Shown here: positions 46,421-55,307 of the stretch, one piece after another
Layout: each line of letters begins with the position of its first letter
Numbering within the stretch: the first letter of the stretch is position 1
NCBI GenBank assembly: GCA_946406115.1
Contig: OX291545.1
Coordinates: 1,178,001 to 1,242,000 of the forward strand
Reading direction: 5' to 3'
From: Apoda limacodes
Taxonomy: Eukaryota > Arthropoda > Insecta > Lepidoptera > Limacodidae
DNA: 64,000 nucleotides
The notes under the pieces: model-generated
Seen by the model: only the letters and a program-made list of their open reading frames with translations
Databases searched by the model: none
Told to the model about the DNA's origin: nothing
Position numbers and translations under genes: made by a program

Positions 46421-48079
46421 ATGAAACTGTGAAAATCAAAATAGCAGTGCTTCAGCCTCCACGGCACACGATGCGTCATAGACAACACTCAACATAAGAA
46501 ATTCTTTGATTATAGACTGGTGTTATTATATTTTGAATGTTGATTAATTATAGATATGGAGCTGCAACGCCTAACTGTAATTCCCAATTTTGTTATCATT
46601 AATTTTCTGAATTGCCTTTCACTATGGAAGCATTTTAAAAGATGTATACACGTCATAAATATCTAAAGATAACATAATATGAATTTTATGACATATATAT
46701 ATATATGTCAGTATAAAGTTTTTGGGTTTGGGTTTTGCTACCATTTGACGTAAAGTTACTACAAAAATTGAATTTTACCGAATTTTTATGCAAATAAAAT
46801 AAAGGCTACGTAGGAAAAGTTTTACCACCCACTAAATTTCCAACCACTACCTCTTAAAATTAAAACCAAATTTCCATAGCTTACAAAGATTTTGACTACT
46901 TAGCATTGAAATTTTTTTTATCAAAAATGGTGCTTACTTCAGACACATAAGTGCTTTTCTTAATAAAAAATAAAGTACCTACGGCTGCCTGTCCGAGTAT
47001 ATTGTTTAGAATATTCAATTATATTTATAAATATATACAATGACGAGCCAAAATAACTAGTCACTTACATAGACTATAATATTTCTTTAACAACTTATGA
47101 TAGTTGTTTGAAGTCGAAAAAAAATTAAGTGTACTAAATCAATTATTTAATTATTTATGTGTCTTTTTTATTTACTTTTTGTTCCAAGAAGCTATCTTTA
47201 TGAAATATCGTCGTTTATGTAAGTGACATGCTTACATCGTTTACATGCTAACTGATTACGAAAATATGTTAATTCTTATACGCAGGACCCGTTAAATCCT
47301 GCTGGCTTCTCCTGCTAATCCAGCACTGACAGAACACTTAACGACGCATAGTGGGCTGAAATTTGACTTTTATAGATATATGAACTGACTTTTTTTACTA
47401 TCAATTTTTTTTTGCTTGATTATTGATTCCATGTACTTTCATTGTACTTATTTTAATAAAAATATATTTGTAAAACTCGTTTGTTTGTTTATTTCTTTCT
47501 TTGTTTTTGCATAACTTTGCTACTGAGCAACCCATTGACCTGAAATTGTTAAAAGGACGGAGAAGGATGTGGGCTACTTTCTATCCCGGATTTTTTTTTA
47601 ATTCCCGCAGTTATAACTATAGTTAACTTTATTCCACCCTGAAGAACTATAGCTGTGTAGAGCCTCTGCACATCCTACGTAGCAGCGGATTCAGGTCTTT
47701 GAATAACGTCTTTTTTATTAAGAAACAACTATTCAATAATTATGATCAGATTTTAAACACTCGTGCGCTGCCGTGCACAAATATAGAGGAAGTGTTCATG
47801 TTTTACAGCTGGTTATAGCATTTATAGTTATAGCATTTATAGGTGTCATTGTTATATGTTTGGTTTATTTTTAAATAAAAAGCTTCTTTTATCATCATAT
47901 TTTATCAATTCGCTCCGACTGCTACAGCTTTACAGGAAGATAATGAATATGAAAAGGACAATTAAACTTAAAAAATTTAAAGGCTTTGGTTTGCTCACAA
48001 TAGAAAAATAACAATTGTGGTTTTGGATTTTTTCTGTTTATTAAAGAACTTAAACATTTATGTTTTCATTCCCTCAATA
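46421..48079. other. Non-coding, AT-rich
   Basis: No gene is seen. 47510-47625 carries a dispersed-repeat fragment with GGACGGAGAAGGATGTGGGC and ATTCCCGCAGTTATAACTA. Confidence 0.45.
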
Positions 48080-48560
48080 GCTTACATAATTTTCTTCCAT
48101 TTGACACCAAAGTTACTCTTGCCCAATCCTTACTTCTCCCTATTTTAGACTACGCTACTAAATGCCAATAAAGAACATTTAGATAAATAAGAACGTCTAC
48201 AAAACTTGTGTATTCGATTTATCTTTCGCCTTCGTAAATTTGATCATGTTTCCTGTTTTAGGTCCAAGCTAGAATGGCTTCCTATCCGACTGAGGCGTAA
48301 TATGCAGATACTTTGCTGTATTTATAATATCCTTAACACTTCCTCCTCCCTTCTGTATATGTCTTCTAGACAGACCTCTTAGATCGCATACTACCTCACT
48401 TATAGAAATACCAGCACATAACACTCGGTTTTATGGTGATTTTTTTTGTTGTTTGTGGAGCAAAAATTTGGAACTCGCTTCCCGGTTTGATACGTGACAG
48501 CACATCAGTTAATATTTTCAAAAATAGATTGAAAGAGCATTATTTATCTCTACTAATGCA
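48080..48560 (+). pseudogene. Non-LTR retrotransposon RT C-terminus, heavily decayed
   Basis: In shifting plus-strand frames one reads LPFDTKVTLAQSLLLPILDYA, LQNLCIRFIFRLRKFDHVS, SKLEWLPIRLRRNMQILCC and a final weak LWNSLP-like segment (GGAACTCGCTTCCC). This is the standard post-palm region of Jockey/CR1-like RT, with at least four stops or shifts. It is not obviously LINE-A or LINE-B. Confidence 0.75.
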
Positions 48561-48764
48561 TTGTTTGTTATTCTTTGTAATCACATAATACTAAAAAGTA
48601 AAAAAAAACAAAAAATATTATTTTAATAACAAGTTTTATACAAAAGAACTAAAAAGGTAAAAATAGACATATTTGGATTAGAAACAACCCATCTTCTATA
48701 TTTTAACCTTTGACCGACTTTAAAAATCCTGTCAAACTCATTCTACATAAAACAGGAGGGTTTT
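48561..48764. other. Non-coding spacer
   Basis: AT-rich, nothing recognised. Confidence 0.4.
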
Positions 48765-49115
48765 CTCCGCTCGTCCAACTATTATGTCCAACTGGTTGTA
48801 CGAACAAGGATTTTTTTTCCGCGTGGTCCAACTAAAAAGCTGAACATTAGAAATTCGAAATTTACATGGCCCTTCGCACAACTGCATGACCAGTTGGACC
48901 ACTGCCCCGAAATAATAATATTAAAGCCTTTCAACCGACTTTAAAAAAGGAGGTTCTCAAATGACGTTTTTATGAAGGTTTTATACTAAACTAAATATCA
49001 TTCCATTTTAACCGACTTTTTAAAAGATGGAAGTTGTTGTCGAAGAACGTCAAGTCTGAGTCAAATAAGCGCACTTAATTCGGAATATAAATAACAAACC
49101 TTTTTAACCAAGTTC
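48765..49115. repeat. Unclassified interspersed repeat, copy 2
   Basis: This copy is collinear with 33213-33575. It contains CGTCCAACTATTATGTCCAACT, GGTTGTACGAACAAGG, CAGTTGGACCACTGCCCCG and CATTTTAACCGACTTTTTAAA. Confidence 0.7.
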
Positions 49116-49179
49116 AATAGAGAACAGGGTTTTGCATTCAAAATCTTCAAGCTTTATTTTCAGATGACAGCTTTAAAAT

Positions 49180-49530
49180 CTACCTATATCTCCAAAACTA
49201 TGGATTTTAGACCAGAAGTTTCATTTTAGACAACAGCTATCAAACTATAAAGTGTTCTTTCTTTGTGACTATTTATTGTAGCTTAGTAGTTTCTGTACAC
49301 AAGTGATGGATCTCATCAAGATCTTAATTTTCGATGACAGCTGTCAAACTAGAAAAGGCTCTATCTCCGTAAATATTGACTATAGGCTAGTAGTTTCTTT
49401 ACAGAAGTGATCTCGTCAAGATATTAATTTTAAATGACAGCTGTCAAACTAGAAAGGGCTCTATAACCGTAACTGTTGTTCTTAGGCTAGCAGTCTATCT
49501 AGTCTTTAATCAATAGTTACGGAGATGGAT
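49180..49530 (+). repeat. Tandem array B of the ~100-bp GACAGCTGTC unit
   Basis: Three units start at GTAGTTTCTGTACA (about 49287), GTAGTTTCTTTACAG (49390) and GCAGTCTATC (49489), preceded by a degenerate one. Each has ATGACAGCTGTCAAACTAGAAA and a CTCTAT(CTCC/AACC)GTAA block. It is the mirror orientation of array A. Confidence 0.75.
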
Positions 49531-50214
49531 GGTAATAAAATTCTATTCTGGTAATAAAATGAATTTAAAGGTTTTTTTTGAAAAAAAATGCATTTTTTTT
49601 CCATATTTATAGATGTAGCAGGTTGTTGATACCCGGTAATGTTTACGTCAAACTTGGCGTTCGATTCCTGATTCTACCAGGTAGTGCCTACACAATCACT
49701 GAGAATAATGGATAATAAGTATGGCTACGTGCAGCCGATAGGCATCTAAGATTAAGGTATTCCTAAACCGAAAGGTTTAATAAATAGTCCGTGTATCGGG
49801 TATCGAGTGAGTGGGTACTCACTATTTATTAATGTGAGTATGTGAGCTATTCGACAAGCAATCTGATGCCTCCGAATCTACTTTTGAAAGAAGCAGATGT
49901 CCCCAACCCTGAAAAGGAAAGTGGTCAAAAATATATGTATTGCTCCATATAACTTTCAAGATATAATTGGACTAATGATTTTAAGAAGTGAATAAAATTA
50001 AAAAGAGCTTTCATGTAATTACTTCCTTTTATTTGGTACGTCCTTGGTACAGTCTCATAGACGGTAACAAAGAATAAATTGATAGCCCCAACGGCTGCAG
50101 TACCCATACGTGAGTAGTAGGTAGTTAGGGCTTCTTGCGTTGTAAGGGGCGTTCAAACAAAACCGAGCTGTATCAATAAGTATTTTTCCAAAATTCCAAT
50201 TGTTGTATCACTTC
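49531..50214. other. Non-coding
   Basis: A 60-codon minus frame (49925-50107) has no domain signature. Nothing else is seen. Confidence 0.4.
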
Positions 50215-50400
50215 AATGGCTTTTCGGTTGAAGAAAAACTTCATGTGAAATCCTACAAACATCAAAAAGAAGCACGAGTATTTGCACAGTGATTAAGCCG
50301 CGTGATGGACTATGTATGACCCAAGTCGCCCTTGCCTAAGGTGAGGGTAGGCCGGTACCCAACATTAAAGACGTATGAAGGCTGGTAAAGATGCAGGAGC
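50215..50400 (+). mobile_element. SINE-2, copy 2 (head not recognisable)
   Basis: The body matches the copies at 38440 and 59035: GGCTTTTCGGTTGAAGAAAA, AACATCAAAAAGAAGCACG, CCCAAGTCGCCCTTGCC, GAGGGTAGGCCGG and GACGTATGAAGGCTGG. No tRNA-like head is clear upstream. Confidence 0.6.
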
Positions 50401-51599
50401 CACTTTCCACAGCTGAGAATTAGCATAGGCTCTTAAATTAAGTGGCGTGCCTTCCAGCAGCCAGCTGGGCAGACTTCAAGGTTCCCGTAGAAATCCCACG
50501 GCTACGACCGAAATCGCAAAAGCTAGTTAAATAAAAGTCAATGTTAATTTGAGGTATGTTATATTTATCGAGTTTGTATGTAGGTAATAACTACAACCAT
50601 AAATTACTGAAATGACCAATGACTTCTATTATGTCGCGTCTGTAACACTAATCACAATTTTCATATGTATTTATCATTTACATTGTATACATTTGTAGGC
50701 TTTAATGGGCATCACTACTAAATACCCTTTAGTCTTTTAGATTCTTTATATGTTACATCAAACAAAATAAAGAAGTGGTCACAATGTTTAGAAAAAGATG
50801 AAAAGTGAAATCGTATCAAATTGTTCCTATAACCTTCAGTGCACTGAATGACTTGAAACATTTCGCTGCTTTCAAAATGCGTTACTGTCATATATTTCTA
50901 TTTATCATTGTAACCAGAGTTTTTGTTAGATTTATGCATTAAATTAACTTTATGATAACTCTGGTTATTTCACTGGTATTTTATGAATGGATATGCTTAT
51001 TGCAATCCTTAGCGACAGCGATACATAATAACGCTCTTTTAGTGCCGAAATGTTTATGGTTAAAGATATTTAGTGTAACGCAGTTTATATAGAAAAATCT
51101 TGTTTGCATTTACAGAAAAATGCAATAGTTAGTTTGGTTTTCGTATATAAAAGATGGCATATTTTTTTTTAAAATAGTAAATAAAATTCCTGCCCAAAAA
51201 ATATCTAAAAATTAGATATGAGGGATATCTAATGTTGCTGTAAAATTTGTAATTACATCTTAGTTTAGAGATGAAGTTACGTTTTGTCTTGTGTGTATCA
51301 TCATCAAACAGAATATGCCACTTTTACCTATTGCCATTGTGTGAGTAAAGGAAACGACTGAATTCGTGATCGCAGTACATAGTTAAAGTTTATTTTGATA
51401 TGCAAAGAAAATGTAGTTGGTTTTTCCTTTAGTTTCAAGTCGTTGATTTATGATAAAACGAAAAACTATTTACTGTTTTTTTTAAAACATATAACAATCC
51501 ACGGTAATGAATTCATTTGCACTGTTTAATACACTTTTGAATTACATGATTGATTATATATTTGGAAAGAAATATGTAAAAAGCAAATAATTCAATAAA
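50401..51599. other. Non-coding, AT-rich
   Basis: No supported gene or element. Confidence 0.4.
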
Positions 51600-51800
51600 A
51601 CGCACCGTACTATGTGTTTCAACTGAGTTGGTGCACGGTCAGTCACCATATTGATGCCACACTAGCGCCACATGTACGTGAGCTCCTACAGTGTGCTCGG
51701 TGCTCAGTACTTACTACTGACTTCGGCTACCAAAATGGCGGCTGACCGGGTGCTAACTCATTTGAAACGCAGTATAAGTGACGAATGATGCTGATATTGG
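51600..51800 (+). promoter_or_regulatory. Candidate promoter or first-exon region
   Basis: This is a GC-richer, high-complexity block in AT-rich DNA. It contains CTACCAAAATGGCGGCTGACC, which combines an AAAATGGCGGC core (like YY1/Pho sites) with a good start-codon context. A short frame MAADRVLTHLKRSISDE follows the ATG at 51738. It also has ACTAGCGCCACATG, close to insect CTCF-type sites in reverse. No cDNA evidence is available, so this is a suggestion only. Confidence 0.25.
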
Positions 51801-52699
51801 TTAATTAAATAAAAAGTCTCGGAATTAACAAAGAATAACTTCTGCTTAAAAACAAAAATGAAATATCTATACATAGTGTTGGCATTTATTTCTTGTCCAT
51901 AAGAATGTTTGTATGTCATATTTATTTGTACAAACTCAGGACAATTCTATTAAATATTTATTAATAGTTACGCTAAAATAATGATTATGTGTTACCGCAT
52001 GTAATGGCAAGTAGGTATTATAATCATAATATGTTCCTTTGAGGTGATGTTTTAAAATTCATAAAGTAGTTGAGTACAGGATTGAGCGTTACAAACTGTT
52101 TAGAGAAGTATATATTTGTTAAGACATTAGGGTGCATTCGTTTAAGAAGATTTATTGAACTTAATTACTAAAAGTCTCAAAATTACCAGTAACTTTAATG
52201 AGTGTTCGGTTTTGCCTTGTAAATGGTTTATTACCATACTTAATTTTGAATTTGTTAAAACCTTATCAACTATTTATGTCTCGACTTCTTTGATCAGAAA
52301 TTTGATAAAAATTATGTTTTTGTGGTGGGTTCGCGTTATCGGAGTAATGTTAAAATATACAGACATGTGTGTGTATATTTTTACGTTTTTTGTTGTTTAG
52401 CATCATCTGATAGTTATAAGTTATATATTATGTTAAAGTCAACTTATATTCAACTAATGTCATACTAAATGATGAAGTAAGTGTATTGTTTTACATCTGT
52501 TTAAATTTCTTCATCCCAGTGAAGCCCATAAAACAGACTGGTAATTTTGAGAGAGAAGCATCAGTAAATGTTAGAATTCTCACAAGTAGTATGTATGAAT
52601 ATCAGTCGATATTAAACAATACAAGACGAAATATTTTTATGATAATTTTAGAAGAACAAGATAGTATTAAATTTTATAAATATCTCAATATAATATAAA
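51801..52699. other. Non-coding, AT-rich
   Basis: Plus frames at 52155-52400 and 52486-52698 have biased AT composition and no recognisable domain. Confidence 0.4.
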
Positions 52700-53288
52700 T
52701 ATATTTACATTCATTAATCCTAATATTTTTCATATTGGTGTCTTATTTAATGCACACTTAAATTTAAGAGTTCGTTTCACATAAATAAAATATAAGACAT
52801 TAAAAAGATTTCTTATGGAATGGTTTTTTGTACAAAATCAAATACAATCCCCACCGCTCGGGTAGAAGAAAAATTACAAATCACAATGTTTTTATGATGT
52901 ATAATCATAAGGGGGAAACCCTACGGGGATTCCCCTAACTACTCTACATTCTTCCCTAAACTTACCGCGACTAGTCTGTACATTGTACGAGTGCCTCGAG
53001 CGAAAGTCTCACTTTCATACTCTCCGAGCCCTTGAAATATATTGAAAAATAGACTCATTACTACCTAAGTTTACAATTTACAAATAAGGTACTCTTTTAA
53101 AACCAAAACACGATATAGAATTAGTCCTCACTGGTCAAACGTACACCGAACTTCGAATACTAGAGTCACTAACCGCTAGAGCACTACGTCCATCACAATG
53201 TTCTTCCTCCACAGAAAACATAATGGAATGAAGTATTATTGCTAGAATTACAAGATCACAAATGACTGATACAGTTGACGGACCGTAC
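52700..53288 (-). other. Probable 3' UTR of the LRR receptor gene
   Basis: This stretch lies directly downstream of the last in-frame stop (53289-53291) of the LRR gene. It has no long frame or repeat match. On the minus strand an ATTAAA sits near 52752 and could serve as a variant poly(A) signal. The extent is inferred, not seen. Confidence 0.4.
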
Positions 53289-53759
53289 TCAACAGTTGAA
53301 GGTGTTGGAGTGACTGCAGGAGCGTGGATACTCGTTCATAGCCCGTCCGTACCCATTCTCTGGGATGATGGAGTATTCCGGCTCGCTGTAGTCTGTGTGG
53401 TGATCGTACTCCCTGTCCGAACCACGGGGAAACCCAATCATAGTCTCAGAGTTCCGTATGTAGCCGTTTTCCTGTTTCCTCGAGTATCGAGTGTCAAGGT
53501 TCCGCTGAAAGTTTTCGGGATGGCAGACGACACCGTTACGGTTTTTCTTTTTGTCTGGAAGGGAACGCAGCGAGCCGTTGTTGAGGTGATGAACCGGAGC
53601 GCCATTGTTGAGGGTAAGAGGCTGATGCGGACGCGCCTCGCTGCCGATGTACGTGAACCCGTTAGCTGGCAGCGTGCCGCCGCCCCCCGAGCGCGGGGCC
53701 CGTCGCCCGGACCCCTGGCCCGACATGAAGAACACGCTCGGGGAGGCGTAAAGCTCTAG
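53289..53759 (-). CDS. In-frame C-terminal extension of the LRR receptor (candidate readthrough product)
   Basis: Directly after the TAG at 53762-53760 the same reading frame continues for 156 codons to a TGA at 53291-53289. It looks translated. Codon choice strongly favours C or G at third positions (AAC, TAC, GAG, GGC, TCC), although the surrounding DNA is AT-rich. The peptide has no low-complexity runs apart from a short Gly stretch (SGGGG). It contains repeated NG-aromatic motifs (ANGFTY, ENGYIRN, ENGYGR), a basic KKKNRN patch, and Tyr motifs (SEPEYSII fits YxxI). It ends SHSNTFNC. It would lengthen the cytoplasmic tail from 59 to 216 residues, counting the residue inserted at the stop. 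No known domain is recognised. How it is reached, by readthrough or by splicing, is open. Confidence 0.75.
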   Translation of the reverse strand, partial: LELYASPSVFFMSGQGSGRRAPRSGGGGTLPANGFTYIGSEARPHQPLTLNNGAPVHHLNNGSLRSLPDKKKNRNGVVCHPENFQRNLDTRYSRKQENGYIRNSETMIGFPRGSDREYDHHTDYSEPEYSIIPENGYGRAMNEYPRSCSHSNTFNC

Positions 53760-53765
53760 CTACAG
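53683..53765 (-). promoter_or_regulatory. Candidate stop-codon readthrough element (TAG-CTAG plus nested stem-loop)
   Basis: The stop context is CTG TAG CTAG AG. Stop followed by CTAG is the best-known strong readthrough context in animals, usually with TGA. The downstream stem begins 14 nt after the TAG: 53745-53735 (CTCCCCGAGCG) pairs with 53693-53683 (CGCTCGGGGGG), 11 bp with one G-T, extendable by two. Inside it, 53715-53695 forms an 8-bp hairpin, GGGGTCCG and CGGGCCCC around GGCGA. Stable stem-loops after leaky stops are documented in Drosophila (for example headcase). Folding energy was not computed. Confidence 0.65.
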
Positions 53766-55286
53766 TTCCGTTACCGGAATCGGCCTTAAGCCGGTAGTGT
53801 GTAGAGGCGCCGGGTACTGCGACGGAATTCCACGCACTATGCAATCTTCTTCTGTGGAAATGGGTTTGTGATATTCGTTTTGTCGGGCTTTATTCCATTT
53901 GTAGTCTTTTAGTTTCTCTTGCATGCTTTTGCGGTATCTGTACAATATGAGCACTAAGGTAGCAACAGTCGCAACACAAGCGACAACGATTACACAAATG
54001 ATAGTCTGTTGTCGTGTGTCATGCAAGACACAGCCCAAGTCGTCAGCTGTTAATGCCTTGAGGTACTTGTCTTTCAAATTTTCCGGTGCAGCGCACTGGA
54101 TCTCTGAAAAGTTGCTTTTCTCGTGAAGAAGAACTTGCAGCCACAGTACCTGACAATTGCACATTACAGGGTTGTCAGCCAAATCTAGCTGTCTCAATTC
54201 TTTTCCTACAAAGACGTTTTCGCTAAGGCTCATAATTGCGTTTTCTCTAAGTGTTACATGTTTAAGTTTTGGCAGTCCTAGAAGTGTTGTTTCCTCTATA
54301 ATTGTTAGTTTCTTGTTATTGGACAAAATTATACTTTCTAAATTGATGTTATCTTCAAATGCACCTTTAGCGATGCGTTCAAGTTGTGTTGCACCCGTAA
54401 TGTCTAACAATTTTAGATTTTTCAAACCTCTAAATGAATGACTCTCTAAAGCCAGAAAATCGTTTTGACCTATATAGAGTTCTTCTAGTCTAATAAGACT
54501 AGATAGCTGCTGCGTAGGTACAACGCTCAGTCTGTTCCCAAATAGGTTTAAACTTCTCAATCCCGGAAGACCTTTAAACGCATTATCGCTAATATTGAAG
54601 AGTCCAGCTCCATTCAAATCTAGAACAGACAGTCTGTTAAGGCCTGCAAAAGCGTCATCTGGCAAGTGGAAGAATACGTTTAAACCTACATGTAACTCTG
54701 CAAGGCTTCCTAAAAGGCTAAACGATGGAGTTGGAACGGTACTCAGTTGATTATCATCTAGATACAGGATCCGCAACGCCGACAAACCAGCAAAAGCGTT
54801 GGGTTCTATCTTCGATATTCTGTTTTGACCCAGATTCAATTCTTCTAACCTCGACAACGTTGCAAATACTCCACTAGTCAGTTCTTCTAAGAAGTTTCTT
54901 TTTAAATTTAACACTGTTAAGGAATTTAATCCTTGAAAAGTATCATTATTTACAGAAGATATTTTGTTATGGTTTAAATGTATCTCTTGAAGTTTGCGTT
55001 GATATGCAAAGCTCTTCGGTGGTATATTGACGAGATGATTCTGTGACAGGTCCAGGTGTTGCAGCTCGGTGTAGAACTGCATGGAGCTGTCGATGGTTTT
55101 GATTTTGTTGTTGCGGATAATGAGTCGCTGGATGGACGGGTTGAGCGCGATAGGGAGCACGTCCAGGCGGCTTTCCTCGCAGACCACTACCAGGGTGTCA
55201 TCGTTGCAGCTGCAGCCGCTAGGACAGTTTGCGAGAGCTGCCGCGCCGCTGTCGCAACACACCATTGCTAGTGACACTAGCAACAC
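53760..55286 (-). CDS. trn/caps: Leucine-rich repeat transmembrane receptor, Tartan/Capricious family (last large coding exon)
   Basis: Tartan and Capricious are cell-surface adhesion proteins that give cells positional and target identity. Residues here are counted from the exon edge at 55286. A hydrophobic signal segment (VLLVSLAMVC) is followed by an LRRNT cap (CPSGCSC...C), about 14 LRRs of 24 residues (roughly 50-375, LxxLxLxxN pattern), and an LRRCT cap (NPVMCNCQVLWL...C...C). A transmembrane helix lies at 428-449 (TIICVIVVACVATVATLVLI...) and a 59-residue tail ends PIPVTEL. The DVLPIALNPSIQRL and KTIDSSMQFY segments and the 14-repeat count are what I recall of Drosophila Trn/Caps. I cannot say which of the two paralogues it is. 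The frame opens with GTG after a splice site, so the start Met is in an upstream exon. The -TEL end fits a class I PDZ ligand. Confidence 0.85.
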   Translation of the reverse strand: MLLVSLAMVCCDSGAAALANCPSGCSCNDDTLVVVCEESRLDVLPIALNPSIQRLIIRNNKIKTIDSSMQFYTELQHLDLSQNHLVNIPPKSFAYQRKLQEIHLNHNKISSVNNDTFQGLNSLTVLNLKRNFLEELTSGVFATLSRLEELNLGQNRISKIEPNAFAGLSALRILYLDDNQLSTVPTPSFSLLGSLAELHVGLNVFFHLPDDAFAGLNRLSVLDLNGAGLFNISDNAFKGLPGLRSLNLFGNRLSVVPTQQLSSLIRLEELYIGQNDFLALESHSFRGLKNLKLLDITGATQLERIAKGAFEDNINLESIILSNNKKLTIIEETTLLGLPKLKHVTLRENAIMSLSENVFVGKELRQLDLADNPVMCNCQVLWLQVLLHEKSNFSEIQCAAPENLKDKYLKALTADDLGCVLHDTRQQTIICVIVVACVATVATLVLILYRYRKSMQEKLKDYKWNKARQNEYHKPISTEEDCIVRGIPSQYPAPLHTTGLRPIPVTEL

Positions 55287-55307
55287 CTGAAACAGACAGA
55301 CAACAGT
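55287..55307 (-). other. 3' splice site (acceptor) of the LRR exon
   Basis: On the minus strand the exon is preceded by ACTGTTGTCTGTCTGTTTCAG. This pyrimidine-rich tract ends in CAG, and a TAA in the coding frame lies at 55310-55308. No ATG precedes the LRR frame, so an intron must end here. The first ATG inside the exon (55265-55263) would leave too short a signal peptide. Confidence 0.8.

Noticed and set aside
53262..53759. 165-codon plus-strand frame opposite the LRR extension
   Set aside because: It is the antisense shadow of a GC3-rich coding frame. The minus strand has the coding codon bias and the continuity with the LRR gene.
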